NCBI GenBank assembly: GCA_014529385.2 | Contig: CM043968.1 | Location: forward strand, 28,355,513-28,419,512 | DNA length: 64,000 bases | Direction of reading: 5' to 3' | From: Adiantum capillus-veneris | Taxonomy: Eukaryota > Streptophyta > Polypodiopsida > Polypodiales > Pteridaceae | In this document: one piece after another, positions 24,633 through 33,924 of the stretch | How positions within the stretch are numbered: position 1 is the first letter of the stretch | Layout of the letters: each line of letters starts with the position of its first letter | Notes under the pieces: model-generated | Seen by the model: only the letters and a program-made list of their open reading frames with translations | Databases searched by the model: none | What the model was told of the DNA's origin: nothing | Translations under genes and position numbers: made by a program

Positions 24633-26312
24633 CTAGTCAGAAGCTATATGCATTGCTTGTAGCATATTTAAGGGTACGGGCATTTCATCCCCCTCAGGTG
24701 TTACCCAGGTCGTTCCCCTGTTTCCCCAAGTGTCTATGGTTGCTGCTAGGTGGACCCAATCCACATTGTCCGACTCAGTCATCCCAGGTATTACATCCAT
24801 ATAAGGAGAATCTTCCCCAACATCAGTGTCCACTTTACACGTGTAACAATATTGCAATGGGACCAAGTGAACTGTGGTGTTAGATCTATGATCAATTATA
24901 AACCTGTTTCCTAGAGGATGTGCTCGACCAGTCACAAGATCTACTCGAATAACAGAATCTTGGAACTGCAAGTAGACATGGTTTGTAGACCAGTCATGCA
25001 CCATTTTTGCTTCCCTCATGAAAGGACGTCCTAAGATCATCTCCGATGTCATAGTGTGTTTGGAGAAATCCATAACAATGAAGGTAATCCTTATTTTATG
25101 TCCAAAGACCTTGATCTTGAGATCTTCTAGCATCCCAATAGGTTTAACAATAGACCCATTGGCCATCTTTACTGCTATGGTTGTGATCCCAAGGTGAAGT
25201 CTTCCCATAGTTTCCCAAAAAAATTTAGTCACAATGCTAACCCTAGTGCCACCATCAAAGATTCCCTTCACAGTTAATCCCTTAGTAGTGATTGGTATAG
25301 TCGCATTGGATTCATCACCCTCAAAGTATTGTCCCAACTTGTTAACAGTTATCTCTATAACAAGGTTCTCATCTAGGTTGGGTTGTGGATCTATGTATTC
25401 CTCCTCTATTGGCATCTCTTCAGCTCCATCCATCTGTGAAAATTGTGGTAGCCCAAACTTTAGTTCTCCATTGAGGAAGGCTCGAAGAACTGAGACTAGC
25501 TCAGGGTCTTTATATAGTTTGGACATGATGGTGGTTCTAACTTCTGAAGACATGAAATCCATCAATTTCGTAATGTTTAACGGCACCTTTTGGACTTCAG
25601 TCCCTTGACGTGGGGAAGATGGGATCTCCATTTCTTCGATAGGATCAGGTAGTCCGTCTGTAAACATTATTTCCATCAAGAAGTGAGTACGCCCACTTTC
25701 CCATGAATTTAAGTCACTTTCTTCTTGGATGACACTAGGTATGTCTAAGGGTCTACGAACGTGGTGAGGTTGTTGTTGCGTAGGGAACACGGTGTCTGTA
25801 ATCTGGATCTTCCTAGGTGCTGGTTTTAGATCCCTTTGGGTATCTTCTACCAAACTCCTTAATTGCTTGACTCGCTCAATCTCCTCTGTAGGGTTTGGGT
25901 AAGTTCCTATCTTCTTTTTGGATCCTGGCCATTGTGGCTCATGAAGATCTTCCTTGTTGGTTTCTAAGTTAGTGGTCGTTCTGGTCTCCATGGTTTCACC
26001 TGAATCAGAATCTTCTTCAGCATCGTTCATATATACAGGGTCATCACCAGTCCCTATGTTGGTCTTTGAACTGGGGTCTGACTTCGCTGCTTTTTGCGAT
26101 CTCTTTCTTTGTGTTTTCTTCTTTTTCTGAGATTGGGCAGTTGATGCCGTGTCTCTTTCCTCAAGAATATAGTTTTGTTTTTGGAGCATTGATCGTGTGA
26201 GTACGTTTACTGGTACCACATGTGTACTTTGTGATGGCTCCTCAGTAACTTCAATCAAGTTTAATGGCGTGATCTTCGGAGCATTTGGATTATTTGGACA
26301 TTGGGCAATCAA
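24633..26312 (-). CDS. Element J protease-like polyprotein segment (559 aa)
   Basis: A long uninterrupted frame. The first 170 residues are acidic, Ser/Thr-rich and basic linker (KKKKTQRKRSQKAAK). Around residues 330-450 is a retropepsin-like fold region: KGIFDGGTRVSIVTK (D-G-G-T where D-S/T-G is usual), VKMANGSIVKPIG and MTSEMILGRPFMREA, the typical ILGxPF(L/M) end motif. The C-terminal 100 residues match nothing I know. The listed start lies within a second zinc knuckle, so translation must really begin upstream in another frame; the frameshift at about 26315 implies decay or programmed shifting. Confidence 0.68.
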   Translation of the reverse strand: MIAQCPNNPNAPKITPLNLIEVTEEPSQSTHVVPVNVLTRSMLQKQNYILEERDTASTAQSQKKKKTQRKRSQKAAKSDPSSKTNIGTGDDPVYMNDAEEDSDSGETMETRTTTNLETNKEDLHEPQWPGSKKKIGTYPNPTEEIERVKQLRSLVEDTQRDLKPAPRKIQITDTVFPTQQQPHHVRRPLDIPSVIQEESDLNSWESGRTHFLMEIMFTDGLPDPIEEMEIPSSPRQGTEVQKVPLNITKLMDFMSSEVRTTIMSKLYKDPELVSVLRAFLNGELKFGLPQFSQMDGAEEMPIEEEYIDPQPNLDENLVIEITVNKLGQYFEGDESNATIPITTKGLTVKGIFDGGTRVSIVTKFFWETMGRLHLGITTIAVKMANGSIVKPIGMLEDLKIKVFGHKIRITFIVMDFSKHTMTSEMILGRPFMREAKMVHDWSTNHVYLQFQDSVIRVDLVTGRAHPLGNRFIIDHRSNTTVHLVPLQYCYTCKVDTDVGEDSPYMDVIPGMTESDNVDWVHLAATIDTWGNRGTTWVTPEGDEMPVPLNMLQAMHIASD

Positions 26313-26629
26313 ATGATCTATGCCACATCAATTACACATGAGTATGGCATTGTAAACGTGCTCGCTTGATTGGTTTGCATTAGTGTGGCGTTCTTTTGTA
26401 GCCTAATAGGACACTCGGCTACACGATGTGGACCTCCACACTCATAGCATTGAAGAGGTGGTCTCTTAGCAGTGTAATTAATATTTTGGCCTCTTGCCGC
26501 AAGAGCAGCTACTCGATAGACTGGTTTGACTTGTCCCCAATAGTCCTCCATGTAGTATTGTGGACTTTCTTCAAGCACATCCATCCCATAGGAAATATTA
26601 GGATCTATATCTTCCTCACAGCCTTCCAA
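26297..26629 (-). pseudogene. Element J nucleocapsid with two zinc knuckles
   Basis: The frame 26629-26318 carries CYECGGPHRVAEC (26449-26411). A second knuckle, CNxCGIDHLIAQC, spans about 26339-26297 in the next frame, with a stop at x. Both have spacing CX2CX3HX4C, one residue shorter before His than the canonical retroviral CX2CX4HX4C. It should bind RNA. Frameshifts separate it from gag and from the protease frame. Confidence 0.65.
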
Positions 26630-27564
26630 ACAAGCAATAGATGACTCCTAAGAGTAGGGTAAATCGTTTTTTCTTCCACCCTTAGGGTTCTATACCAATC
26701 CCCAGCCTTTCCACTTAAGGTTAGGCTTAAAACCTTTCTCTTATGTAGGCCATTGTGTTCTCCTAGAGAATCGCATATTTGTTCAAACACTTCGATATGC
26801 TTTCTCACATCCCCGTCTCCACTAAATTTTTGTGTGAGGTTGTCTATTTGTACTGCCTTACTTCTAGGCTCTCTATCAGGCGCGTAACGTATATTCTCAG
26901 CAATAGATCGACCGATAGCTTGAGCAAATGTTGCCAAGTCACCTGAGTGAGCAGGCACCGTGGGTGGAGGTGCTCCAGAGACTACATGTGGAGTAGGTAT
27001 TGGAATTGGGCTTGGCGCATAGGAAGCCCTTGGGTTCCACGTTGGGTACGATGTTGTGCCATGTGGTGGTCCATAGTTCATATGTGTGGCCCTAGGCATA
27101 GCAGGCGTCGGATGTGACATGCTAATGCTAGCCGGTATAGTCCCATAGAAATAAGAACTTGTGTATTGTGGTTGTGGAGCATAGGTAGTTGACACAATGG
27201 GAGGGGTAGGGACTACATGAGTGTGATGACCCATAGGTGCATACGATTGGTACACACTTGTAGGTACCGTTGCAGGCATTGAGCTACCATGTAGTGGTGC
27301 TTTACTAACAAATGAGGTCCATGGCGTGTTTCTCGGCATGCCCATCATTGAGGTAGGCATGGTAGCAGTGGTGTCATCAAGGAAAAGACGAGCTAGACTT
27401 GGAAAGGTGAAGCTATCACTTGTGGGCTCAGATAACACTAAAACCCCTTGCGAAACAACATATGGAGGATCCATCGGACTTACCGAGGGAGTCTCCATTT
27501 GCGATAAGGTCGGTTGTTTATCCTTTCCTGTATCCAAGAATCTTATTAGACCCATTGAAGGCAT
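26605..27564 (-). CDS. Element J gag core (319 aa)
   Basis: The N-terminal 190 residues are rich in Pro, Ser, Thr, Met and Tyr (low complexity). The C-terminal third is a retrotransposon gag domain: KFSGDGDVRKHIEVFEQIC, then LSLTLSGKAGDWYRTL, matching the conserved F.G...W..F...L.G.A..WY pattern. It is in the same frame as the upstream ORF and separated from it only by a single TAG at about 27580, so the two were probably one protein. Confidence 0.7.
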   Translation of the reverse strand: MPSMGLIRFLDTGKDKQPTLSQMETPSVSPMDPPYVVSQGVLVLSEPTSDSFTFPSLARLFLDDTTATMPTSMMGMPRNTPWTSFVSKAPLHGSSMPATVPTSVYQSYAPMGHHTHVVPTPPIVSTTYAPQPQYTSSYFYGTIPASISMSHPTPAMPRATHMNYGPPHGTTSYPTWNPRASYAPSPIPIPTPHVVSGAPPPTVPAHSGDLATFAQAIGRSIAENIRYAPDREPRSKAVQIDNLTQKFSGDGDVRKHIEVFEQICDSLGEHNGLHKRKVLSLTLSGKAGDWYRTLRVEEKTIYPTLRSHLLLVWKAVRKI

Positions 27565-27579
27565 GTTGATTCCCTTGTT

Positions 27580-28467
27580 CTATCTCTCTAACTCAATGAC
27601 CCTATGGATGACCTCACAAACTCTTTGTTGTTGATCCTCCAAACTAGTAGCACCCATTGTGGATTGTAGGACATCTAACCAACCCACGTGATAGGTGTGA
27701 CCTGTGTATAGGTCGGTCAGAGTTTCCGTTTGTAGTTCGTACTCCCAGTTCTCATTTAGGAACACTCCATCTAGGATTGACGTGCTAGGGGTGTCCTTTG
27801 AGCTAGATGCAATGTTCTTTTCTAGGGGTTGGCCCTTAGCGGTTGCTAAGTTAGGGGCACTCGATTTCTCTCTTAGCAAGGATATTGACATAGGGGCTTT
27901 CGCTTTTAAATCTCTTCGTTGCTCCACCTTACGTAAGCTCTCGACTTCCTTTTCCCTCGCTGCAAGGATATATCGCTCAACCTCTTGCACTTCGGCAAGG
28001 CTTCTACCATCGGGTAATATGACCTCGGAGGGAAATAACTCTGAAGAGTCAGGAGGTGCAGTGAATGAAGTATTCACGTGCACATTCTCTAACGGTATAG
28101 GGTCTACGTTTGTCACGAATGGAGAATTTACTTCCCCACCCTCCTCATTTACATCATTAGCTCTATGTTTGGAGTGAGTGGCTCTACTAAAGGTTTCCTT
28201 CAGGTGGCTAAGCACGCTCGGTCCGGATCGAGGACCCATGGCATGCATGTCTTGGCTCGAGCTATCAGGATTAGGCATTGAAAAACCCTCCATGACGTCG
28301 TAGTCACAGGAAGAGTCACTAGCCGCTATGTTCGGGTCTTGGTTTGTACTACCTTGGGTCCCCGCCGAGGGTCCAGAATCTAAAGTAGGTGGATATTGAG
28401 AACTCGCGTAAGTCGAAATTCTCTCTAGTTGCTCCGTGTCTAGCACACGACCAGAGCACAGATGCAT
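27580..28467 (-). CDS. Element J N-terminal ORF (295 aa), unrecognised
   Basis: Acidic, Ser/Pro-rich. A basic and glutamate-rich segment near residues 155-190 (VERYILAAREKEVESLRKVE) is probably helical or a coiled coil, and a short Trp/Tyr motif follows (LNENWEYELQTETLTDLYTG). No known domain. It shares frame with the gag core and ends at a TAG that a single C-to-T change in CAG could explain. Confidence 0.5.
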   Translation of the reverse strand: MHLCSGRVLDTEQLERISTYASSQYPPTLDSGPSAGTQGSTNQDPNIAASDSSCDYDVMEGFSMPNPDSSSQDMHAMGPRSGPSVLSHLKETFSRATHSKHRANDVNEEGGEVNSPFVTNVDPIPLENVHVNTSFTAPPDSSELFPSEVILPDGRSLAEVQEVERYILAAREKEVESLRKVEQRRDLKAKAPMSISLLREKSSAPNLATAKGQPLEKNIASSSKDTPSTSILDGVFLNENWEYELQTETLTDLYTGHTYHVGWLDVLQSTMGATSLEDQQQRVCEVIHRVIELER

Positions 28468-28940
28468 GTGCCCTTGGCACCCTACAAACGTCGGCGAATA
28501 ACCTCGAAGGTTAACCGCTTACCTTTTTTAAGCGTCCGTTTTCACTCTGAACTCTAGAGGTGGAAGAGTGGTTCTAGAGTGTAGGGAGCACCCCTAGCTA
28601 ATGGAGGGACAAGTGTCAAGTGCCATGCACTTATCTTTAGCCTTCCCCTTTCAGTGTTTGCCCTAATTTCTAAGTTAGACTAAAATGTTCATCCGAGGTC
28701 GGTTTCAGGTGTCTTCAGGTGCATTGGAAAGCTTTTCTCGAGGACTACAATGGCCACACATTGACACACACATCTATTGCCTATGAATAAATCCAAAAAT
28801 TTACAAAAATGGACACTTTAAGTTCAATAAAATTGCACTGTTTTCAATTTATCAATGTGTACAGTTGTTGTCGGGGTCAGACACATTACAACCTACTTCC
28901 CTATATAAATAATCATGCCTAAACTAAAGCCATAACATAA
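28468..28940. other. Upstream flank of element J
   Basis: No gene. It could contain the leader or 5' LTR end of J, but no partner LTR or PBS was found. It contains AACCTCGAAGGTT, a short palindrome, near 28500. Confidence 0.3.
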
Positions 28941-28959
28941 CAATTAAATAACCTTGAAA

Positions 28960-29449
28960 TCCATATCCCCCTACTCTCTCTAGCTATCCCCCCCTATCAA
29001 CCTAAAAATTCATAGCCTATCCATATCCCCCTACTCTCTCTCTAACTATCCCCCCTATCTTACTCTCTCTCTCTCTCTCTCTCTATCGTTGTCTCTCTCA
29101 CTCTCTATCCCTCTCTCTCTCTCTCTCTATGTCTCCATGTCTCTCTCTATCCCCTCTATCTACTTATCCCTCTCTCTCTCTCTCTCCTCCCCCTCCCCCT
29201 CCTCCTCCTCCTCCTCCTCCTCCTCCTCTCTCTCTCTCTCTCTCTCTATCAATTTCCCTATTTGTATATTTATCCCTCTATCTCTCACTTTCTCTCTCTA
29301 ACCCCATCCATATCTCTCTTATCTCCCTCTCCCAAACTAAAATGAATAATCTTACATGTAAAACTTAAATTTAATCTATATTCTAACATTTAATTAGATA
29401 ACCTAAAAACCCTTACTGGACACACTCTCTCTCTCCCCCTATCACTCTT

Positions 29450-29489
<40 letters not shown>

Positions 29490-29660
29490 CTCTTTGTCTA
29501 ACCCTATCTACCTACTATCCCTATCTCTCTCTTTATATCCCTCTCTCCAACTAAAATTCATAATCTAACATATAAAACCTAAACCAAAGCCAAAATCTAA
29601 TGTTTACTTAAATAACATGAAAAGTCATACCTCTCTCTCTCTCTCTCTCATTAGAAGAAA
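28960..29660. repeat. CT-rich satellite-like block
   Basis: Several runs of CT, with a CCT run near 29190-29226 and a CT run at about 29453-29483. A near-duplicate phrase (CCATATCCCCCTACTCTCTC) occurs twice near 28961 and 29021. Open frames here are Ser/Leu/Pro low-complexity translations. Confidence 0.9.
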
Positions 29661-30059
29661 TACGGTCTTTGCATGGGCCTTGTAAGAAATCCTAAGTTTT
29701 AGGGATTAAAGCTAATGTTGTGTAGGGTTAAGGGGACAAGGGCATTGAAGAAGGTATTTTTGAGTAGGCTTTTCTAGTTTTTTTAAAAGACAAATATAAG
29801 ATGTTGACCTAAGAGATTACTTTCTCTCTTTAGCTTTTTGAAAGTGAAGGAAGTATAGGGGTGTGGCCACATCAGCAAAAACGTGCGTCACTAAGAGCCA
29901 AAATTTGATTTTTTTCAAAAAACTCAATTTTACTTATTTTGATTAAAAACTCCCTCCCAACATATATACATATTCAAAAATCATTTTTTGACCCATTTTT
30001 TTACCTACAAGCTTTGAAAGTCCATTTTTTCAAACTCTTTCCCCTAAAAAGTAAAAAAC

Positions 30060-30225
30060 ACTTTGTTCTCTCCTCCTCCTCCCTCCTCTCTCTTCTCTCC
30101 CTCCCTGCCCCTACCTTCCTCCTCCTCCTCAATCTCTCCCTCCCTCCCCTTCCCCCCTTCTCTTCTCCCATCTTCCTTCCTCTCCCTCCTCCTCCCCCTC
30201 TATCTTTTTATCCTTTTTCTTCCTC
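30060..30225. repeat. Polypyrimidine CT/CCT block
   Basis: About 165 bases almost wholly of C and T on the plus strand, immediately before the L gene start. It could act as a pyrimidine-rich promoter or leader, but that is speculation. Confidence 0.85.
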
Positions 30226-30234
30226 ACGCAACAA

Positions 30235-33162
30235 TTGCCATGGTGCTTACAGACATCACAAATTGTTTTGTTCCACCACCACGTACTCTACACACCAAAA
30301 GCGTGCATATTAGCTTGTCCACGACGTTTGAAGAACGCATGTGAGGGTGATCAAAGGTCATCACAGGAATGTCGTGCTGTTCGTGAGACAAATGTTGACA
30401 TTTGGGTGGACGATCATTTGTACCCTTATGATCCTATAAGCCGCTTCCATCCATTCTTTAATAGCCTTTCGATATTTCTTCAATATCTTGGGAGAGGAGA
30501 AGCAGGTTTGTTAAGCTATTGCAAGCGTTTGTGTATGGGTGCAGGTGCTTCTTTGCATATGTGGATGCATGAATGTCTAGCTCTTCAGCTCAAGACGGTG
30601 GCATTACAAGATAGTATTGTTTCTTTGGAGAGGGAGGTTGAAACTCTTCAACAACAAATGCAAGAAAAGGAGTCCCACATCCAGAAGCTTACCAACACCA
30701 TCACATACTTGAAAGAAACACCCCTTGGTGCAAGGGAACACAAACGCACGTATTCATCCATTGAAACTCTTGCACATTCGGGAGGAGCACGCAAACGACG
30801 AGTTACAACCACAAGGTGATTTGGTCTTTACTTGAATGATGCATTTTTACTTCACACTATTTTCTAACATTTATCTTATTGGTTGCTAGCAACTTCATCC
30901 AGGAGGCATGCGGTGGACCAAGCCAAGATGATCGAGTCAACCTTCTCACTAGTTGTCTCAATACCCATGATGTGATTTCTATCTTACAATCATCTAGAGG
31001 TAAGCACATTAAGGATGCAGTCACCAAGGACCTTATGTGAAAATTGAGAAATGTGGTTAGTGAAGATGACGTGCAACAAGCTTGTGGACAAGGCAGGGAT
31101 CAGCACCAAAGCCTATCAGGCTATTTCTCAACTCCTAAAGGATGCTCTCAAAGAGCATGCATTGTGGAAAACCTATTTTCTGTTTCGCACAAGGTCAACC
31201 TTGCAAAGAAGGCCACAAAACAAAGATGTGTTCTCCCACATTGGGGCATACCTACACATTGAGGACACAATGCCAACTTTGCTTTATGCTTCGTGCACAA
31301 CAAAGGTAAGGGAAAAAGGTAAGAAACACTCCATAAGACCTTTGGAGAAGGGCTTCCCTTACATAATGTGGAATAATATTTTTGTGGACCGTAGAAGGCT
31401 TCAACAATCCATGCTTAGATTTTATGAGTTACCTGAAAAAGGTGATACACTAAACTTATTTATTTTGGATGTGTTCTTATCATAGAATTTGAAGTATAAG
31501 GTGTTGCGACTATTTATTTTGTAGTGCTTGGCACAAAGGTCGCTTTTGTGCTAAAACTCAATAAGTGTCAAATATTGAAAGGCCGAAGGTTAGAGAGGCT
31601 AAGTGTCACTCTAATGAAATGAGGCCCTTTTGCAAACCAAGCGAAGGGATTCAGTTGAGCCATCTCCCACCCCGTCTTTTAGTGTGTAATCAGAGAAAGA
31701 CATTTGGTGGTTGGTGCTATTGAGGTGCCCAAAGAGACCAATGGAGTACTTTCATGGATTTTTGAGAGAACTCCATGGATCACACAAGTAATACACTCCC
31801 AAATTGGAGGTGAGAAGTTGGAGGTTGAGGGTTTTGGTAGCTATGATGTGGAGTGGCACTTACGTGGGGATTTGAAGAACATAAAGTGTTTGCTCGGCTA
31901 CAAACAAGGGGCTTCTTCTCTGATGCCTTGTCCATTTTGCACTCAAGGGTACAAAGCTAGAGGACAAAAATCACACAAGAGCTCTGAAAAGGTTGGTTCA
32001 ATGCTTCCATGGGAAGGGGATGTAGAACAATGGTTGGACTGTCGTGATGTCGGAGATAAAGGCAGAGAATGGGAAGTGTCTATTTTGAGATGTCCCATGC
32101 TCAATGCCCCAGACCGTGCACAAAAGAACCAGTCTTGGAATCCAATCTTTCCATTTCCTCTATCGAATGTACATTTTTATACATTACACGCATTCATGCA
32201 CATTTTTGATAGGCTATTGAAGCTCCACATTGACTATGCTTTCACAATAAAGCCATTGGAAAAGCCCTAGGAAGTGATCAAAAGGGTGGAAGCACTTTTG
32301 AATTCCATTGGCTGTTATGGTGGAAATGTGTATATTGTTGCTGCAAAGAACACAGGGGAGCCCCATGAAACTACCCAACAAGTATCAATGAGTGGACAAA
32401 AAGCCAGCCACTTTTTGAAGAAAGTAACCCAAGGAAATCTAGGTCAATATGATGCTCAAAATAGCTCCAACTAGCAGGCAGGTAACGTTTGGGAACTTTG
32501 GAAGGAGTTCTGCAAAGCTACTACTGACAATGATTCACTATGGCGAGCTTGCAAACAAGCGCAAGCAAGTTTGGGTACATTTTGATAAAATGGTCAAGCT
32601 TATGGGCCTTACCAGCACAATAGAAGAACAATGCCAATCATTTCAAGAAGCCTTGGTGGATTTTACCAAGATCTTCACCCTTTCTTGGGGTGAAAATAAC
32701 ATCACACATTACATGGTAAGCCATGTTACATGGTGAACTTATTACAAGGGATTGTTTTTATTAAATAATGTGGATCGTTTACTCAGGTGAACATCATATC
32801 TTGTTTGTGCATGGTGCATTTTTTATGCACAAATATGGTTCGCTTGAGATTTTTGGCACTCAAGGCATGGAGAAGTCCCATTATTGAGCAAGGGGGTGTA
32901 CTTCAAAAATACTCGACATGGTGGCGGAATGGTGCAATCCAATTATTTGGAGGAGATGTTCAACTGGTTTTTTTGCACAACGTTTTCTCGTAAGCTCACA
33001 ATGGAGCGTGCGCGACAATCCAAGATTGCTAGTAGGGAAGTGAAAAAATGGACTCGTCAAGAGCACACCAACAAGTGGCAAATGTCGCAAGGCTCCGCCA
33101 AGCATGTTGCATGGCACCAATGCAGAGTGCGACAAGGGTCTAAATGGATTCTATGCGAGTGA
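30235..33162 (+). pseudogene. Degraded intron-containing transposase-like gene L
   Basis: A colinear series of plus-strand frames (30235-30815, 30890-31036, 31051-31485, 31704-32270, 32271-32736, 32787-33162). The first contains an approximately 60-residue coiled coil (about residues 122-165). The middle has HLRGDLKNIKCLLGYKQG followed by a CPFC pair; the end has FTLSWGENNITHYM, then in shifted frames YGSLEIFGTQGMEKSHY and NTRHGGG. This H..GDLK..LLG / CPxC / F..QG.E..H / HGGG pattern resembles an uncharacterised transposon-encoded family I have seen in animals and seed-free plants; I cannot name it with certainty. Introns look real (GT-AG at 30816-30889). Internal stops (31038, about 32268, 32913) show it is dead. 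What flanks it as terminal repeats is unknown. Confidence 0.55.
30816..30889 (+). other. Intron in gene L
   Basis: Donor AAG|GTGATT and acceptor TTGCTAG|C bound 74 bases. Removing them joins ...RRVTTT to NFIQEACGGPSQDD in one open frame. The sequence is T-rich, as plant introns are. Confidence 0.65.
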
Positions 33163-33351
33163 CTACACATGAACGCATGGTCCAACTCTTGACATCTTTT
33201 TTAAAAAGAGTTTGGTGCATTTATTTAAAAAATAATAGTCTTTTTTCAAAATTAGTGTGAACATGGCCCTTTCAAAATGGGCCCTTATAAATATTGTATG
33301 CTCTCATAAATCACTCATTTCTTAAGCACATATGAGCTCTTACCATACCCA

Positions 33352-33648
33352 ATGGCGCGCACCAAATAAACCACAGAAGAGCATCCACCTGCCAATAGAA
33401 ACACCCTCCAAGGATGTGAGAAGTTGGCATGGCTTAAAGGCATAAGAAAATGGATACGAACACCTGACCGTTCCAGACACTCTTCTAGCAGTGGGCATGG
33501 TAGTTGGGCCCAGGAGACATCGAGGGCAGAAGAGACTTCACCTGCTCAACAACAAATGCCTCGACGTAGAGTGAAGCGACACGCCCAACGTTGGTAAGAA
33601 GAGCAGGCCCTACAAGCACCAGAGTGTGATAGGGAGGACCCGCCACGC
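33352..33648 (+). pseudogene. Histone H3-like N-terminal tail (5' half of a split gene)
   Basis: The frame opens MARTK, then TAA (33367-33369), then T. With TAA restored to CAA this is the H3 amino terminus MARTKQT. A Pro/Ser/Arg/Glu-rich tail follows, ending in the basic stretch MPRRRVKRHAQRW and a second TAA (33595-33597); the frame then continues open (EEQALQAPECDRED) exactly to the edge of element M. TTG|GTAAGA at 33594 is also a good splice donor, so an intron is an alternative reading. The same strand and frame resume on the far side of M at 41796, leading to an H3 histone fold. Assignment to H3 rests on five residues plus this context; chance is possible but unlikely. Confidence 0.6.
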
Positions 33649-33924
33649 TGTCCAAAAATTTGCGGTCTTGCTAGGAAAGCACCGGGCTTATGGCTGTGAG
33701 AGTTTGTGAGAGAACTCAAACAAAAACTATATGAAGGAGTTAAACCATAGATGCCATGAAGACTAGGGTTTGGAAAGAAGTGCAATCAAAGAAGCCCCAC
33801 TCTTTCTCTCTTGCACTCACACACACAAAGAAAGAACACAAAAGAGAATGTCAAAACAACACAAAGATGAAAACATCAAGGCTATGGTCATATCGTATCA
33901 TGGGTAGTATGAAAGGGTTAATAG
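33649..33924 (-). repeat. Element M 3' LTR remnant (276 bp)
   Basis: About 97.5% identical by eye to 39599-39874. Differences are A/G or C/T only. It ends (minus strand) ...TTTTTGGACA next to the host sequence. Its sense 5' portion (U3, R) is missing, replaced by a direct junction with truncated pol. Confidence 0.85.

Larger units (their letters stand above)
23880..28467 (-). mobile_element. Gag-protease retroelement J lacking pol
   Basis: Minus-strand run of frames in the order: N-terminal ORF, gag core, two zinc knuckles, protease-like domain, and a C-terminal segment with repeated W(V/I)PK motifs. No reverse transcriptase, RNase H or integrase follows, although more than 2 kb is available. 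No LTR pair or primer site was found. It is most likely a gypsy-type element that lost pol, or a non-autonomous gag-only lineage. Confidence 0.7.

Noticed and set aside
25234-25608. 124-residue plus-strand frame
   Set aside because: Shadow of the element J protease frame on the opposite strand.
29089-29368. Ser/Leu-rich frames
   Set aside because: Microsatellite translations.
33649-33924. Treating 276 bp as the full LTR of element M
   Set aside because: No target duplication fits, the segment begins TC rather than TG in sense orientation, and pol runs directly into it; a truncated 3' LTR explains this better.
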